This document shows, one piece after another, positions 26,641 through 37,827 of a stretch of 64,000 bases of DNA; position 1 is the stretch's first letter, and each line of letters begins with the position of its first letter. The position numbers were made by a program, and so were the translations under genes. The DNA is from Hydractinia symbiolongicarpus (Eukaryota > Cnidaria > Hydrozoa > Anthoathecata > Hydractiniidae): assembly GCF_029227915.1 (NCBI RefSeq), contig NC_079880.1, positions 8,147,501 to 8,211,500 of the forward strand, given 5' to 3'. A model generated the notes under the pieces. The model was not told the origin of the DNA and searched no databases. It saw nothing but the letters and a program-made list of their open reading frames with translations.

Positions 26641-26980
26641 GTTTTTTTCTTGCGGAAAAAATAAACGATGCATGCAGTTTTGTTTATACATAAGTATAGA
26701 TTCTTTTATATTATCTTCTTCTTACTTTTTTACTTAGACAATTTACCCTCACAATTAGATCCATAAACAGACTTTATATTAGTAACCGGCACTAAAAAAA
26801 CTTATTACATTTTTTATATAACAATGAAACGTTGAGACTAAAATTTTGCAAAAAGTGAAGACCATATCAAGAACGCACTGTGCGTAAATTGCTCCAGAAA
26901 AAAAAAGGAAACCGTAATCTCCGAACATTTTTTTCCGTTTTTTCATAGGAACGGATATATTTTTAATCATAAATAAAAAA

Positions 26981-26981
26981 C

Positions 26982-27016
<35 letters not shown>

Positions 27017-27018
27017 AT
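26981..27018. repeat. (AAAT)n microsatellite
   Basis: About nine tandem copies of the tetranucleotide taaa/aaat, just upstream of the Helitron-like array. Confidence 0.9.
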
Positions 27019-27195
27019 TTATAATTTCGCTATAACTTATTTTATCTAATTTCGCGACTGAATATTCGATTTTAACGGCGAATACCGTAAAAATAATTCA
27101 TAACAAATAAATTAAAAACAATTTTATATATAATTTGTTTTAAGTAACTCCTATTTGACAAAATGCGTAACTAAATAAGCGAAAATCTAAATTAA

Positions 27196-27918
27196 TCTAT
27201 ATAATAATACGCCAGTTCCGTGTCTCTGTGACAGGCAAAGTTGATATCGTCATTTTCCTTTGATCTTACCGAAATTTTCTTTGAAGTAACCGAAAAATGC
27301 ATGTCTATTATGTTAAATTTTCTGACGTTACGGCGCAACGAAAATAACACTACTTTAACGTCAATATCCTATATTAAAAAATGCAGCCATTACAGTGCAC
27401 CTAAAACTTTGAGTCCAAATAACTTGACAACGAGGTGGTGACGTCAATGATTTTTCACCGCGTGGGTAACTAGGGACCACCTGGGACCATTTTGGGTTAT
27501 TTTCTCAAAACTGGGTCCCCAAATTCCTTTCGGTATGGACGGGTTGATGACGTCATCAAAAAAACTTTAAACCCTCATATCTATTGCAACCGTTTGTCAA
27601 AAGTACATAATCCTATACATTTTCTTGATCAGGGTTTCAAGATCTATACGATGAAGGCAACAGGTATACAAATTTCTAAAAAAACGTTTTGACGGGTCAT
27701 TGCTGACGTCAGCAAAATTTTTGAACCCTTATATTTTATTAACCGCTCATCAAAACCACTCGAACGAATATACATATTTTTTTGATCAGCAGTTTAAGTT
27801 CTACACAATAGAGGCAACGTGAAAACAAAGTTATAACTTTTTCTTGTGGATGGGTTGCTGACGTCATCAAAATTTTTATTCTGCCTCAGTGGATTTTTCC
27901 ACGGGCCTAATCGACTAG
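27196..27918 (+). mobile_element. Helitron-like element, tandem copy 1 (723 bp)
   Basis: Starts tctatataataatacgcc and ends with the hairpin gtggatttttccac (27889-27902), gggcctaatcgactag. A 5' TC, a 3' CTAG and a hairpin about a dozen bases before the 3' end are the structural signature of Helitrons; no Rep/helicase is encoded. The interior has gcgtgggtaactagggacca, repeated gacgtca words and tctatacgatgaaggcaaca, all shared with copy 2. Copy 2 begins at the very next base. Confidence 0.72.
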
Positions 27919-28482
27919 TCTCTTATAATAATACGGAGCTTCTGTCTGTGACTTTTGCAAAGTGGATAAAATTTCTTTGATAAAGTCTATAAAACATCGC
28001 CTATAAATTTGTTCTGTAAATTAGCAAACTTTGACGTTAGATCAATATTGAAGTCAAAGGAAAGTATGATTAGTGAAGCCATTCCATTGCACTTTTAAAT
28101 TTAAGGCTAAATAACTTGGAAACGGGTGGAAATAACTGACGTCATTTCCTGCGTGGGTAACTAGGGACTACATGGGAACAATTTGGGTAAGTTTTCCAAA
28201 CCTGGGTCACCGAATCCGTTTCGGAATGGACGGGTTGATGACGTCATAAAAAAACCTTCAAACCCTAATATCTCTGCATCCGTTTGTCACAAGTACACGA
28301 TCCTATACATTTTCTTCATCAGCGTTTCAAGATCTATACGATGAAGGCAACAGGCATACACATTTCTGAAAAAAAAATTTGTGTTCTGACAGGTCTCTGC
28401 TGACGTCAGCAAAATTTAAATGACGGTTGTTTTTCTCTGTTATCCTGTCTAAGTGGATTTCTCCACGGGCCTTATCGACTAG
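27919..28482 (+). mobile_element. Helitron-like element, tandem copy 2 (564 bp)
   Basis: Starts tctcttataataatacgg immediately after the ctag of copy 1 and ends gtggatttctccac, gggccttatcgactag. It is similar to copy 1 over the internal section from gcgtgggtaactaggga to gaaggcaacaggcatac, then shorter, lacking one of copy 1's repeated blocks. Non-coding. Confidence 0.72.
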
Positions 28483-28616
28483 TCTATATTATAATACCCG
28501 TATACGCCTGTCTGTCACGCAAAATGGTAGCTTAGCTGCGCAGGTAGCGAGACGCCCGCAATGCAGTATAAAAAGGACGGGCGAACCCGTGGATTTTTCC
28601 ACAGGCTAACGACTAG
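28483..28616 (+). mobile_element. Helitron-like element, tandem copy 3 (134 bp mini-element)
   Basis: Starts tctatattataatacccg directly after copy 2 and ends cccgtggatttttccacagg, ctaacgactag, then t. It has only the two ends and about 70 bp between (ctgtctgtcacgc; gtagcgagacgcccgcaatg; aaaaggacgggcgaa). The same minimal structure recurs at 47997-48127. Confidence 0.75.
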
Positions 28617-29397
28617 TAAGTATTTAATTACTCGCAAATGGGCGGAGGCTTAATTTAATATGGGCGCTTATTGAACTTCGGGACATTTACAAGGGCGCTT
28701 ATCCGCAAGGTGGGCTTAAAAATATTAAATATTATAACAGCCTAGCATTTTGTTTTTTACTTTTGTCAACGCACTACATGTAGTAGAAGTGAACGGTAAT
28801 GCGTCTGCTTGTGAACATTCACTGGAGCATACGGCTGTTAAAACTATATATACTCAGAAGAATGTCTGATTAGTGAAAAGATTTCATTCGGGCATTGTAA
28901 AAGAAAAAAGATACGTTACAGCATCACAAAAAGGTAAAGTTAATATTTAATTATTATCAACTTCAATCATATCTATTTTTGAGTGATTTAATATACTATT
29001 TTTCCGCATTTTTTTAACCTGTTTTTTGTAGTTAATCGTTCTTCTCAACTCAAAAATTAATAAAGAAGATGGTTTTACCCGCAGACTTCGAAGGATACAA
29101 ATTTGTGTCGCAGCAAAGGCGAAATAACGACATGTCGTCTTAACGCCATAGTTCGCAATCACTCAACTTTGAAGTGTCAAAATACAGGTTCACATTAAGA
29201 GAGGATTAAATTTTTCATTCGAGAGTTTACCAACGTTAATATAGCAGACCAAAAACCCAGGAAATGGTCGCCAAAACAAATTTTGGGTTTCTCAAAAAAC
29301 TATAAAAACTTTTTTCTGAAGTTAGAAGTACTATTTATTGGCATACATGATAAATATTTCCATTTTAATGTCAATTACTTTTTTGCTATAGAACAAA
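28617..29397. other. Upstream region of the secreted nuclease-like gene
   Basis: AT-rich; no gene recognised. The 71-codon minus-strand frame at 28947-29162 is unremarkable. A promoter for the following gene presumably lies here, but I see no decisive element. Confidence 0.4.
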
Positions 29398-30099
29398 ATG
29401 AAGCTTGGTTTGCTGTTTATTGTTATACTGGTCTGTGTTGTTTGTTTCACTGTTGATGCTCAAACACCAACTCCATATGCGCGACCAGAAGTTGATTTTA
29501 GGCGGCCCAATTTTACACCACTTACCAGTGATTGGACCGGGAAAATTTCTGAGGATCTACACAGGCCTGTAACCAGAGCAGGCGGTTTTCATCGAGCTCA
29601 TGTAATTTCATTTGACTCAATACGTAAGTTGATTGCAGTCGATTTTTTACAGTCTGGTGACCCACAACAATGGAAAACCAAAGCGAAACAACTAAATAAA
29701 GATTTGCACACTTTTGACACGGATTGGTTTCTTTACAATGAAATGACACAAGTGAACAGTTGGGCAGGATTTGAAAAAATAAATGAGGAAAGTAAAGAAA
29801 AAATAGACGAAGAAATAAACGATATAGTAAAAAACCATAAGCTTAACGACAATGCGTCAATTAAAAATTTAATTAAACTGATGAACAGTGCCCCAGCCAA
29901 TTTACGCCCTGGTTATGGGCCAGAAAATTCTGGAATCCAGCAATATATGGACCCGTTAAAGAGTGATAAACTAAAGAATGCCAATCTCAGAGAAACAGAT
30001 TTGACACCGAGGTCGAAGAGTCTGAAAATAGATTATGGTTTGCAATGGAAGATCATAAGCGGACAATTTATTCGCTCATCCGATATACCAAAGGTTTGA
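29398..30099 (+). CDS. Secreted single-exon protein with nuclease-like (HNH-type) motif pattern
   Basis: Complete 233-residue ORF without introns, starting at gaacaaaatgaag. Residues 1-21 are a strong signal peptide (LLFIVILVCVVCF, then DAQ). There is no second membrane segment, and the mature part contains no Cys, so no disulfides. Two conserved-looking blocks stand out: GGFHRAHVISFDSI (62-75) and APANLRPGYGPENSGIQQYM (165-184) followed by DP. An H-x-x-H-x-I-S-F strand paired with a later NLRxG...N block resembles the H and N elements of HNH/colicin-like nucleases, including the toxin domains of bacterial polymorphic systems. That reading is inference from pattern only. The middle (120-160) is Lys/Glu-rich helix. 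It sits between decayed receptor copies yet is fully open, which suggests selection. An intronless secreted gene with bacterial-looking motifs could reflect transfer. Confidence 0.75.
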   Translation: MKLGLLFIVILVCVVCFTVDAQTPTPYARPEVDFRRPNFTPLTSDWTGKISEDLHRPVTRAGGFHRAHVISFDSIRKLIAVDFLQSGDPQQWKTKAKQLNKDLHTFDTDWFLYNEMTQVNSWAGFEKINEESKEKIDEEINDIVKNHKLNDNASIKNLIKLMNSAPANLRPGYGPENSGIQQYMDPLKSDKLKNANLRETDLTPRSKSLKIDYGLQWKIISGQFIRSSDIPKV

Positions 30100-30604
30100 T
30101 AGACATGTCAACCTGTTGTTTTTGTTTTTAAAGTTCTGACACAAATTTTATTTTGTCTTTTTATTTATTTTTGCATTTTATTGGAGTTTTATCGTAACAC
30201 AGTTGCATTTCATTTCTGTTACCTTAATATCGCTCATTCAAGTAGACAGAGGTTTTTCAATTAATTTTCTCGTTTTTGTTGTCAAGTCACAAAGACAAAT
30301 AAATAGAAGACCGCACAAAAATATTTTTTAGCCAAAACACACTTTCTTAGGAATTGTAATTTAAGAATGATAATATAATAAACGGGTATTTTTTTTTTAA
30401 TGTGTTTTACCAAGAAGGTTTTACAAAATCGGATAAAACTAACTTGTAAACCATGGAAATGAATTTGCTTTCCATTATCCTCTTCTATATTATATGCATT
30501 TAATTAAAAATTATTGGTTCATCTCTTTATCGTAGCTATGTTCGCCTAATAACGTCTCTATTTACTAACTATCATAAAAATATAGCTACGTTTAGAATCT
30601 TGCA

Positions 30605-30900
30605 TCAATAACTGCGTTTACACTTAATAAAAATTTACGCGGATTAATGAGTCAACTTATTGGAAATAGAAGTTGATACGAATTGCATTTACACAAAATT
30701 TATGCGGATTTATGCGGATTTATGACTAAACTTACTGAAAATAGAAATTTATACAGTTTGGGTTCACACTGGATTTTGCAAACTTATGCGGATTAATGAG
30801 TCAACTTACTGAAAATAGAAATATATACGGATTCCGTTGACATTAGATTTTAAAAATTTATTTGGATACATAAGTCAACTTTCGGAAAATTCGAAAAAAT
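30605..30900. repeat. Degenerate tandem repeat, unit about 71-76 bp, four copies
   Basis: Units begin near 30613, 30684, 30760 and 30836 with a ttacac/tcacac/gacatt word. They share an atgcggattaatgagtcaac core, a following ggaaatagaa-like word and atacg. Located 0.5 kb downstream of the secreted nuclease-like gene. Confidence 0.7.
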
Positions 30901-33339
30901 ATTTTTTTAAAAATATCTATATATATATATATATATCTTGTTGCCCATTTTGTTCTCCACTTTCCCCTCCCTCCCCCTCAGGCGCGTCTCGGGCAAAGTC
31001 CCAGAAACTTTAGCTATTTTGGACTTCGCGAGTACCAAAACTAGTTTCTTTCGATTCCTTAAATATTTATAAAAATTGATGAAGAAATTATACCAAAGTA
31101 GAGCCTAAGACTCAAACCCATGAATTTTTTCATAAGAATTTTGACACTAATTTTTCTAAATGAGTTACAACCTACTTATTTTTTCTTACTACGCAAGATG
31201 TTAAACTTAAAATCCTTTTTGACAATGCTGATTCGCTTTTACCCCAGGAAAGAGACAAAGTTGTAAATATATCTTATATATTAATTCACTTGAGTGAGTT
31301 AGCATGGTTGCCTACGGCACACAAATCACTTTCTTAACAGCTCACACATTGCTCGCCCTAAACCTCGCGTGACGCTAAAATTTATTAAATTAAAAAATAT
31401 CGCAAAACGGAGCTCATGTCTTATTAATGTTACAGCCGTGTGGGGTTATAATGGGTAAAAATAATACCCTTTTAACCCCGATTTAATAAATGATGTTATT
31501 TTATTATACATATTTACATGAAAAAAAGAGTGTATAGGATATCATTATATAAGCATGTCTATTACCATATAAATCTATATGTCCGTATAGTAGCAAAATG
31601 CATATTTATGTAGACGTAATTTACTCTTAAATTAACTCCAGACTCTTAAATAGAGCGCCTGGCATAAGTTTTGTTGCAGCCTTTTTCAGATTTTTCTACT
31701 CGTTCATTCAAAAAGCATTCAAAGAGAGCATTGTAATAAAAATACAGCATAATAAGGTTTGTGTAGCTACACTTTGTTTCTGTTGTTCTACATTTAAAGA
31801 CCTAGATATGAGCTGTAGCACAAAACCAGTCACCATCACCATCAACCAGCTCGGAAGCAAACTTGTTTTTCTAATTTATATAGCCATAGTTATATAAAGT
31901 ATTTCATACCTAGCTATGCTTTCAAAGTGATACATAGCTAGCCGGATGTAAGCTACTGTAGCTAGCTAATGTTAACTTTTAACTAGACGAATACCAAAAT
32001 ACGTGATTTAAGTTTACTTGTGGGTTTTGAAACATTCTAGTAAAAATTTTGCATAAATATACTGAAAAAAATGATATTTGTTGTTTTAATGTTTTGGGCT
32101 TGTTTTTAATTTTGACTTTTTATATTAACCTTGTTAGGGAGGTTCATATACAATGTACCAAATTAACCTGTTTTTGTAGAATTAGCTTTTACAACTGGCA
32201 AGCTGTGTTTTTTTTATATTTCATATAAACTCTTATGAAGGAGGACTGTATGCTACATTCTAAAAATGACTGATTCTTCTTAAATTTGATAGGTTCAAAA
32301 TTATAGATTTGGGGTAAACAAAACATGTACAGTTCTTTTTTACATTTTGTGGGGAAGGAACGCATGCAATATTAATGAAATAACTGATTTTTGTTGGTTC
32401 ATATGCAATATACTAAAATAATTAAATTTCGCAAATTTTTATTTAGTCGTTGCCGTATTATATTTCATTTAACCTTTTGTGAGAGAGGATAGTAGGTAAT
32501 AGACCGAAATAACATAATTTTTTTTATTTATATTTTATGTTTTGCGAACATGATTTTCTAATTTTTTGGTAAGTAATTTGTGAAAAATAGAGATAAAATA
32601 AACTGAGGATAGATTGTTGCTATTTTAAAGTTATGTGTAAAAATTTTATGACCAAAACCTACAAGTTGCTGAAAGAAGTGATATTTTTAATTTAGGATTT
32701 ACTCCTCACAAACTCTTTTTTTTTTGTCATTTCCTGTCGAGTTTGTCAAGGAAGGACCTTATGTAATATACAAAAAACGTTTTTGTTATTAAATTAAATT
32801 TATATACTTCTTTCAAGCCCTGTTTTAGTTAAGAATTTTTTGCTAGATATTTAAAGTTTTTTATATGAATATGTTGACTACGCAATAACAGATGCCAGTG
32901 TGTGTTGTGGGAAGTTTAGTGATGAACTTTTTTTTGGATGAGACTTTATAACATTTAGAACAACATTTTTAGTGATTTAAATTTTAGGGTGGGATGTCGT
33001 TTGGTGTTTCGTTGAACTTTTTTTTTTTTCTAATTTACTTTTCGTATCGTCGTTTAGATTTAAGCCCTCAACTCAACTAACTTTAGAAAAGTTTCAGCAC
33101 GCGTGAATACTTTGACTGGTCTTCACGGATGGGAGTTAAACCCTCGACTAATACATTATAAGTTACCACGCAAAGCGGAACGCTACGTTTTCGTGCAACA
33201 GCGTACCACTTCATGTTGGACTCCGTACAGAGTGGAAGTAACGACGCTACGATTGTTACATCACCGACTTCTTATGGGAGATAAGGAAAGTTACCCATAT
33301 CAAAAACTCTAAGCTATAACTTGCAATCTTCTCAATCTA
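30901..33339. other. Intergenic, no gene recognised
   Basis: AT- and T-rich DNA with no coding signal beyond short frames. The 69-codon frame at 33103-33312 is locally less AT-rich but matches nothing I know. A short ttataaaaattgat-containing segment (30980-31090) weakly resembles 19.6-19.7 kb and may be a shared transposon relic. Confidence 0.4.
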
Positions 33340-33565
33340 GATGAAAGTATATAGGGCTTATACAAGCTTACCCACAAAATTTGATTGCAAACCAAGTTGC
33401 AGATCCCGAGTTATTGCGTCGTCAGCCTGGGACGAGCAAGCGAGTGTCATTTTGGCAAAAATATTTATGTTAATCAATTAACCTTTATAATATCTATGCA
33501 ATGATAGAGCTTGAATGCACACCTCTTAACAAGTGTATAATTACTGATGAAAAAAAATGTCCAAA
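33340..33565 (+). repeat. Diverged direct duplication, left copy
   Basis: About 220 bp from agggcttatacaagcttacc to aaatgtccaaatt, repeated at 36329-36560 with a small insertion (aaaaaaataagagg) in the right copy. Highly similar in the middle (gcaagcgagtgtcattttgg). The two copies flank receptor copy B exons. Confidence 0.85.
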
Positions 33566-35117
33566 TTACCAATTTATATTTTTCCTCGTTTTAGTGTATT
33601 AAAAATAAAAACGCTTAAAAATACTATTAGTTATGCATGTTATGCATTTTGGCTTCAAATATTGTTTTCTGGTAATTCTTGCAAAGGTTCGTAGACCAAA
33701 ACGGTGAAATTCTGTTCAAGTAATTAATATTTTTGCCGCTTGTATGTAATACACCTTACCAGAGACTTATTCTTTTGATGTGCCGCAACTTTTTCTGATG
33801 AGTTTTATGAAAAACGGACAACAGATTTGAATTCCTTATCAAAAATGTCATAAACAAAGAAAATTTCGAAACAATGCAGCAAGTAAACAACCTGCTATTC
33901 TAATTTAAAGATTTGTGGCATGTCCCACCTCTTTTTGAAAACGAGCCGGGACATGGTAACTTGAGCATTAAGAAGACTTTAACTGTGATATATATCTCCT
34001 CAAAATAGCACTTTCTGTTGGCGTATCAAGTTAAACTTTTACACATAAATTAAACAAACTATGCTGAATTCAAATATGGTATTCATGTTATACGAGTTTT
34101 AAAAAAGTATGACTCATGGTCTCGGGAAAGGTGTATTAAAGTAAAATTTAAAGTTTTGAAACAAAAGATGTTAATAATGATCAGTCAGTTATGAGATATC
34201 AAAACAGCTAGCTGTAATGATTTGACTAGCCTAATGACTGTTTTCTTTTAAATGTTAGAGGATACACCATTTAAAGATCAAAGTCTCCTTTCTTCAATTA
34301 ATCTTCTTTTATTAAAGAAAATTTTTGACAATAAGACAAACTCCAAGGCTATATGGAATACCATTTCACGGGCTTTGTGATATCCGAAAAAGAGATTGCA
34401 TTTGTACAAGAGTTGAGGGAGCAGATTTTATTGATTCAAAGAACTTGTCAAGTCACATGACAGAAGTGGTTGTAAATTGCAATTTTATAAATGTCCAATA
34501 AACCCTAACTAATTTATAGAATGGTTGATGTATTAGAAATCAGTGCACTTTGACCAAAAATACATAGAGCTTTATAATCCAGGAAAGCGTGATTTTACAT
34601 GAAATAAGAATACGAAGACAATACAAAATAGCATTATAATGAAATAGTTGCAACTCAATTTATTACAGCAGCCTATTAATAATAAGAAATGAAACTGTCT
34701 TAAGTACGGAATTTTAACGGGTAAATTAATTAAGTGCGCATTATAAACAATACAGAACAAATATACGTTTTAATGTTTAATTTATTTTTGGTAAATCGAG
34801 AGAACATTACATAATTCATTACTCACAAAACATTTCCATTCCAGATTAGTGACAAGTCTTATGTTATAACGAAACGCGATAGCACAATTGGTGGTCAATT
34901 ACTCAGTTTTGGTGAAATTAGTTGCTTCATGCCTCGAACACCTGTTAAAATTCATGGAAATCTTGCAACATCTTATGGCAAACCAACTGGAGGATTTCTT
35001 ATCACTGTTTCAAATGACGGTGTGAACTTTACTCAGAACAGCGTATTGTTCTTACTTTATGATTCAAAATGCATGGAGTGTAACAAAGATTACAAAAGTT
35101 GTCTTCATAAGGTAAAG

Positions 35118-35434
35118 ACCAATAATTAATATTTTATAAACAAAAATTAGTTTCAAAAGAAAAGAGAAAATAGAATACCGTTTTGAAATTACAGAAATAC
35201 TTCGCCACGAATGAAGCATTGTAATTAAAAAATACAATAACTATTCACCGTTGTGAACATCAGTTTTTTTGCGGGAACAAAACGTAGGTACATATAAGGA
35301 ACGGTGAATAGTTATTGTATTTTTTAATTACAATGCTTCATTCGTGGCGAAGTATTTCTGTAATTTCAAAACGGTATTCTATTTTCTCTTTTCTTTTGAA
35401 AGTAATTTTTGTTTATAAAATATTAATTATTGGT
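35118..35434. repeat. Near-perfect 135-bp inverted repeat with 47-bp spacer
   Basis: The left arm 35118-35252 starts accaataattaatattt seven bases after the exon B3 donor. The right arm 35300-35434 is its reverse complement with one mismatch seen (ttagttt against ttacttt in the same sense). The spacer is gtgaacatcag... to catataagg. Copy A has the left arm and spacer in diverged form but no right arm, so the inverted arm was added to copy B only. Confidence 0.93.
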
Positions 35435-35494
35435 GTTAAACAATTATCCAGTGGTAGTTGACGGGCTTTCCTTGCTCTTAGCTGCTAATAAAAG

Positions 35495-35737
35495 TGACGC
35501 GTGGCCTTGTGGTTATGAAGTTTACTTCGTAATTACAAGGTCCGTGGTTCAGTCCCCAGCGCGGGCATGTTTAGCTAGTTTCCTTACCACAGCAACGGGT
35601 CAACACATGCCATGTGATGGAAATTGCGTAGGCAATGCCGTTGTATACTTAATATAAGACATTCCGAACACAGGACCCACATTAATAACAGGGTTTCCAA
35701 AATGGCTATATCCTGTATAAATAATCGGAATAATAAT
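35495..35737 (+). mobile_element. tRNA-derived SINE, copy 2
   Basis: Has an A-box-like gtggccttgtgg (35500-35511) and a B-box-like ggtccgtggttcagtcccc (about 35540-35558). The body continues gcgcgggcatgtttagc, catgccatgtgatgg, aggacccacatta, ggctatatcctg and an aataataata tail. Same body and position as the copy at 25.5 kb. Confidence 0.75.
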
Positions 35738-36328
35738 AAGTATACACCTCCCATTTACAAATGTTTTAAACTACCAAGATAAAACATATGTTTTGTAATT
35801 GAAACAGTTAAAGTATTTAAATATTAGCTGTTATTTACGTATATTGCTTGCGCATTTATTTTGCATTGTTTTCTATTAAAATTATCATTTAGACAACAAA
35901 CCTCCTGTTTTCAGTGGTACCAACCTTAATCTAAGGTCATTTAGAAAACAAAAGTGGAGACATGTAATCTCCGCATCTGATCCTGAGATGCAGAGATTGT
36001 GATACGAACTTGTTGGTGAAAATCATGGTATGACAGTCTCTTCATATGCTGTTTTAACATCGCATCCTACTAAAGCTGGAAGACATGAATTTGTGGTAAA
36101 AGCGATCGATCCATGTGGGTTAAGCACATCGCAAAACTTCGTAAATGGTGTAGAGATATGTGCATGTGACGGACAGAATGGTGGGTTATGCATATGGAAG
36201 GGTGATAAAAGAGTTTGCAAATGCCCTGATGGATGTAAAGGAGAAAGGTGTGTAACTTTCATGGATAATACTGATCTTATGCAAGAATTTACACATTTGA
36301 GATCCTGTTGCCTCAAATTTTGTGAGTA

Positions 36329-36560
36329 AACATATAGGACTTATACAAGCTTACACACAAAATTTGATTGCAAACCAACTTGCAGATCCTAAGTTATTGA
36401 GTCGTCAGCAAAAAAATAAGAGGCCTGGGAAGAGCAAGCGAGTGTCATTTTGGCAAAAAAATTTATGTTAATCAATTAATCTTTATAATATCTATGCATT
36501 GATAAAGTTTGAATGCACACCCCTTAACAGGTCTAAAATTACTGATGAAAGAAAATGTCC
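36329..36560 (+). repeat. Diverged direct duplication, right copy
   Basis: Right-hand partner of 33340-33565, lying in the intron after exon B4. See the left copy for shared words. The segment just after it (36683-36750) has a further relative at 21945-22010. Confidence 0.85.
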
Positions 36561-37827
36561 AAATTTGCTATTACTGAAATATGACATCATAATTCATGCA
36601 GCATAATTAAATCTGAAATTCTTTAAATGTGAATATCTTGAGAACGAAAAGAGCTTTTTAAAAAATTTAAAAAGACTTGTTAGCTAACTTTTTAAGCTCT
36701 ACAATATAAATCCAACATCATTTTATACCTCGGGTTCCCTTTAACATCTAACGCTTAAATGTAAACTTTTTAAATTATATTATATTTTTGTAAGCCTTTT
36801 ACTTATTGTACCAACAACACTTCTCATTCTATAACCAGATAGATAACTTAATGCAATTATCACATATTTACGATAAACAGAGAATAGACAAATTTCAACC
36901 TAAAATTTGCCACAACCCGAGAATCTGTTATTAAAATTTGACGTCATTCTAGATGTGATGAAGCTATAGACGGAAAACTTTGCAAGATAAAAAGTAAGTT
37001 GTATATGACATTAAACATTGATAAAAATAACTGCATCATTATTATTACCCTTTTTTATTGGTTGGTCTATACAAAAGGAAATCGAACAAGGTCATAAGGT
37101 ATAGACTAACACAGTGAGATCTATGCTAATGGCAAGAATAAATTTTATAAAAATATTTTGCTTCGACACAACAGTAGTATTGTTTAGAACAATGAAGATA
37201 TAAGTATAATGACAAAATCGATATTCTCCTCAAAGCGTGTAATAATGATAAAATTAATGAATTATTCATTGCCCTACTGAATAAAAATTAGAAGGAAAAC
37301 TTAATAACAACACGGTGTTTAGAAAAACAAAATCTTTTTTACATACAAAACATTATCTCTGAAGTAAGCAATCAAAACCTTGATTAAGTTCACAACAGGG
37401 TTTTAACCAGTCTAAATCCGTTTAGGGTCAAACAATTTACATCTAATACTTTTCGCTGGTCTTTTTTAAGATAGAAATATTGTTTCAAATTTAGATAACA
37501 CTAGCATAGTTTTAATATATTCTTGTTGTTTTAGAAACCACAGTTGAGCAGGCTTCCACTTCTGATAACACCATCACTGTAACTGTTGTGCCTGTCGTGG
37601 GTGCGGTCATTTTAATTTTGGCAATTTTGGGTGCTGTTTTCGTGTTGTACCGGAAGCAGCATAGACAATCGCTAAATATCAAATCAACAGTTGATCAAAC
37701 ATCTGATGAGAAAGCCAAAATTGATAATAATGGAGTGCTTGCTTACAACTCATATGGAAGCGATAAAGTAGCTATCGGCGGATTCAGGAAGAATGTTACC
37801 TTAGTCAACGAGGGCTACTCGAATTGA

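Larger units (their letters stand above)
34334..37827 (+). pseudogene. VWDE/mucin-like type I membrane receptor, copy B (damaged)
   Basis: Parallel to copy A, plus the 3' half. B2 (about 34334-34472) matches A2 (LCDIRKRDCICTRVEGADF), but its acceptor AG is displaced by one base and its donor is weak (gtaaat). B3 (34845-35111) encodes the YDSKCMECN module with an intact donor aag|gtaaag. B4 (35915-36247) has RSFRKQKWRHV, AIDPCGLSTSQNF and an EGF-like CACDGQNGGLCIWKGDKRVC ending GER, with an in-frame TGA near 36001. A 41-nt exon (36953-36993) and the last exon (37535-37827) join in phase, giving a transmembrane helix (VVPVVGAVILILAILGAVFV), an RKQHRQ stop-transfer and a 55-residue cytoplasmic tail ending VTLVNEGYSN. 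B3 and B4 phases do not match, so an exon is missing. The last three exons alone look intact. Probably a decayed cell-surface receptor; sequencing errors or alternative splicing could explain the single stop. Confidence 0.65.

Noticed and set aside
29522-29749. 75-codon minus-strand frame
   Set aside because: Antisense shadow of the secreted single-exon gene.
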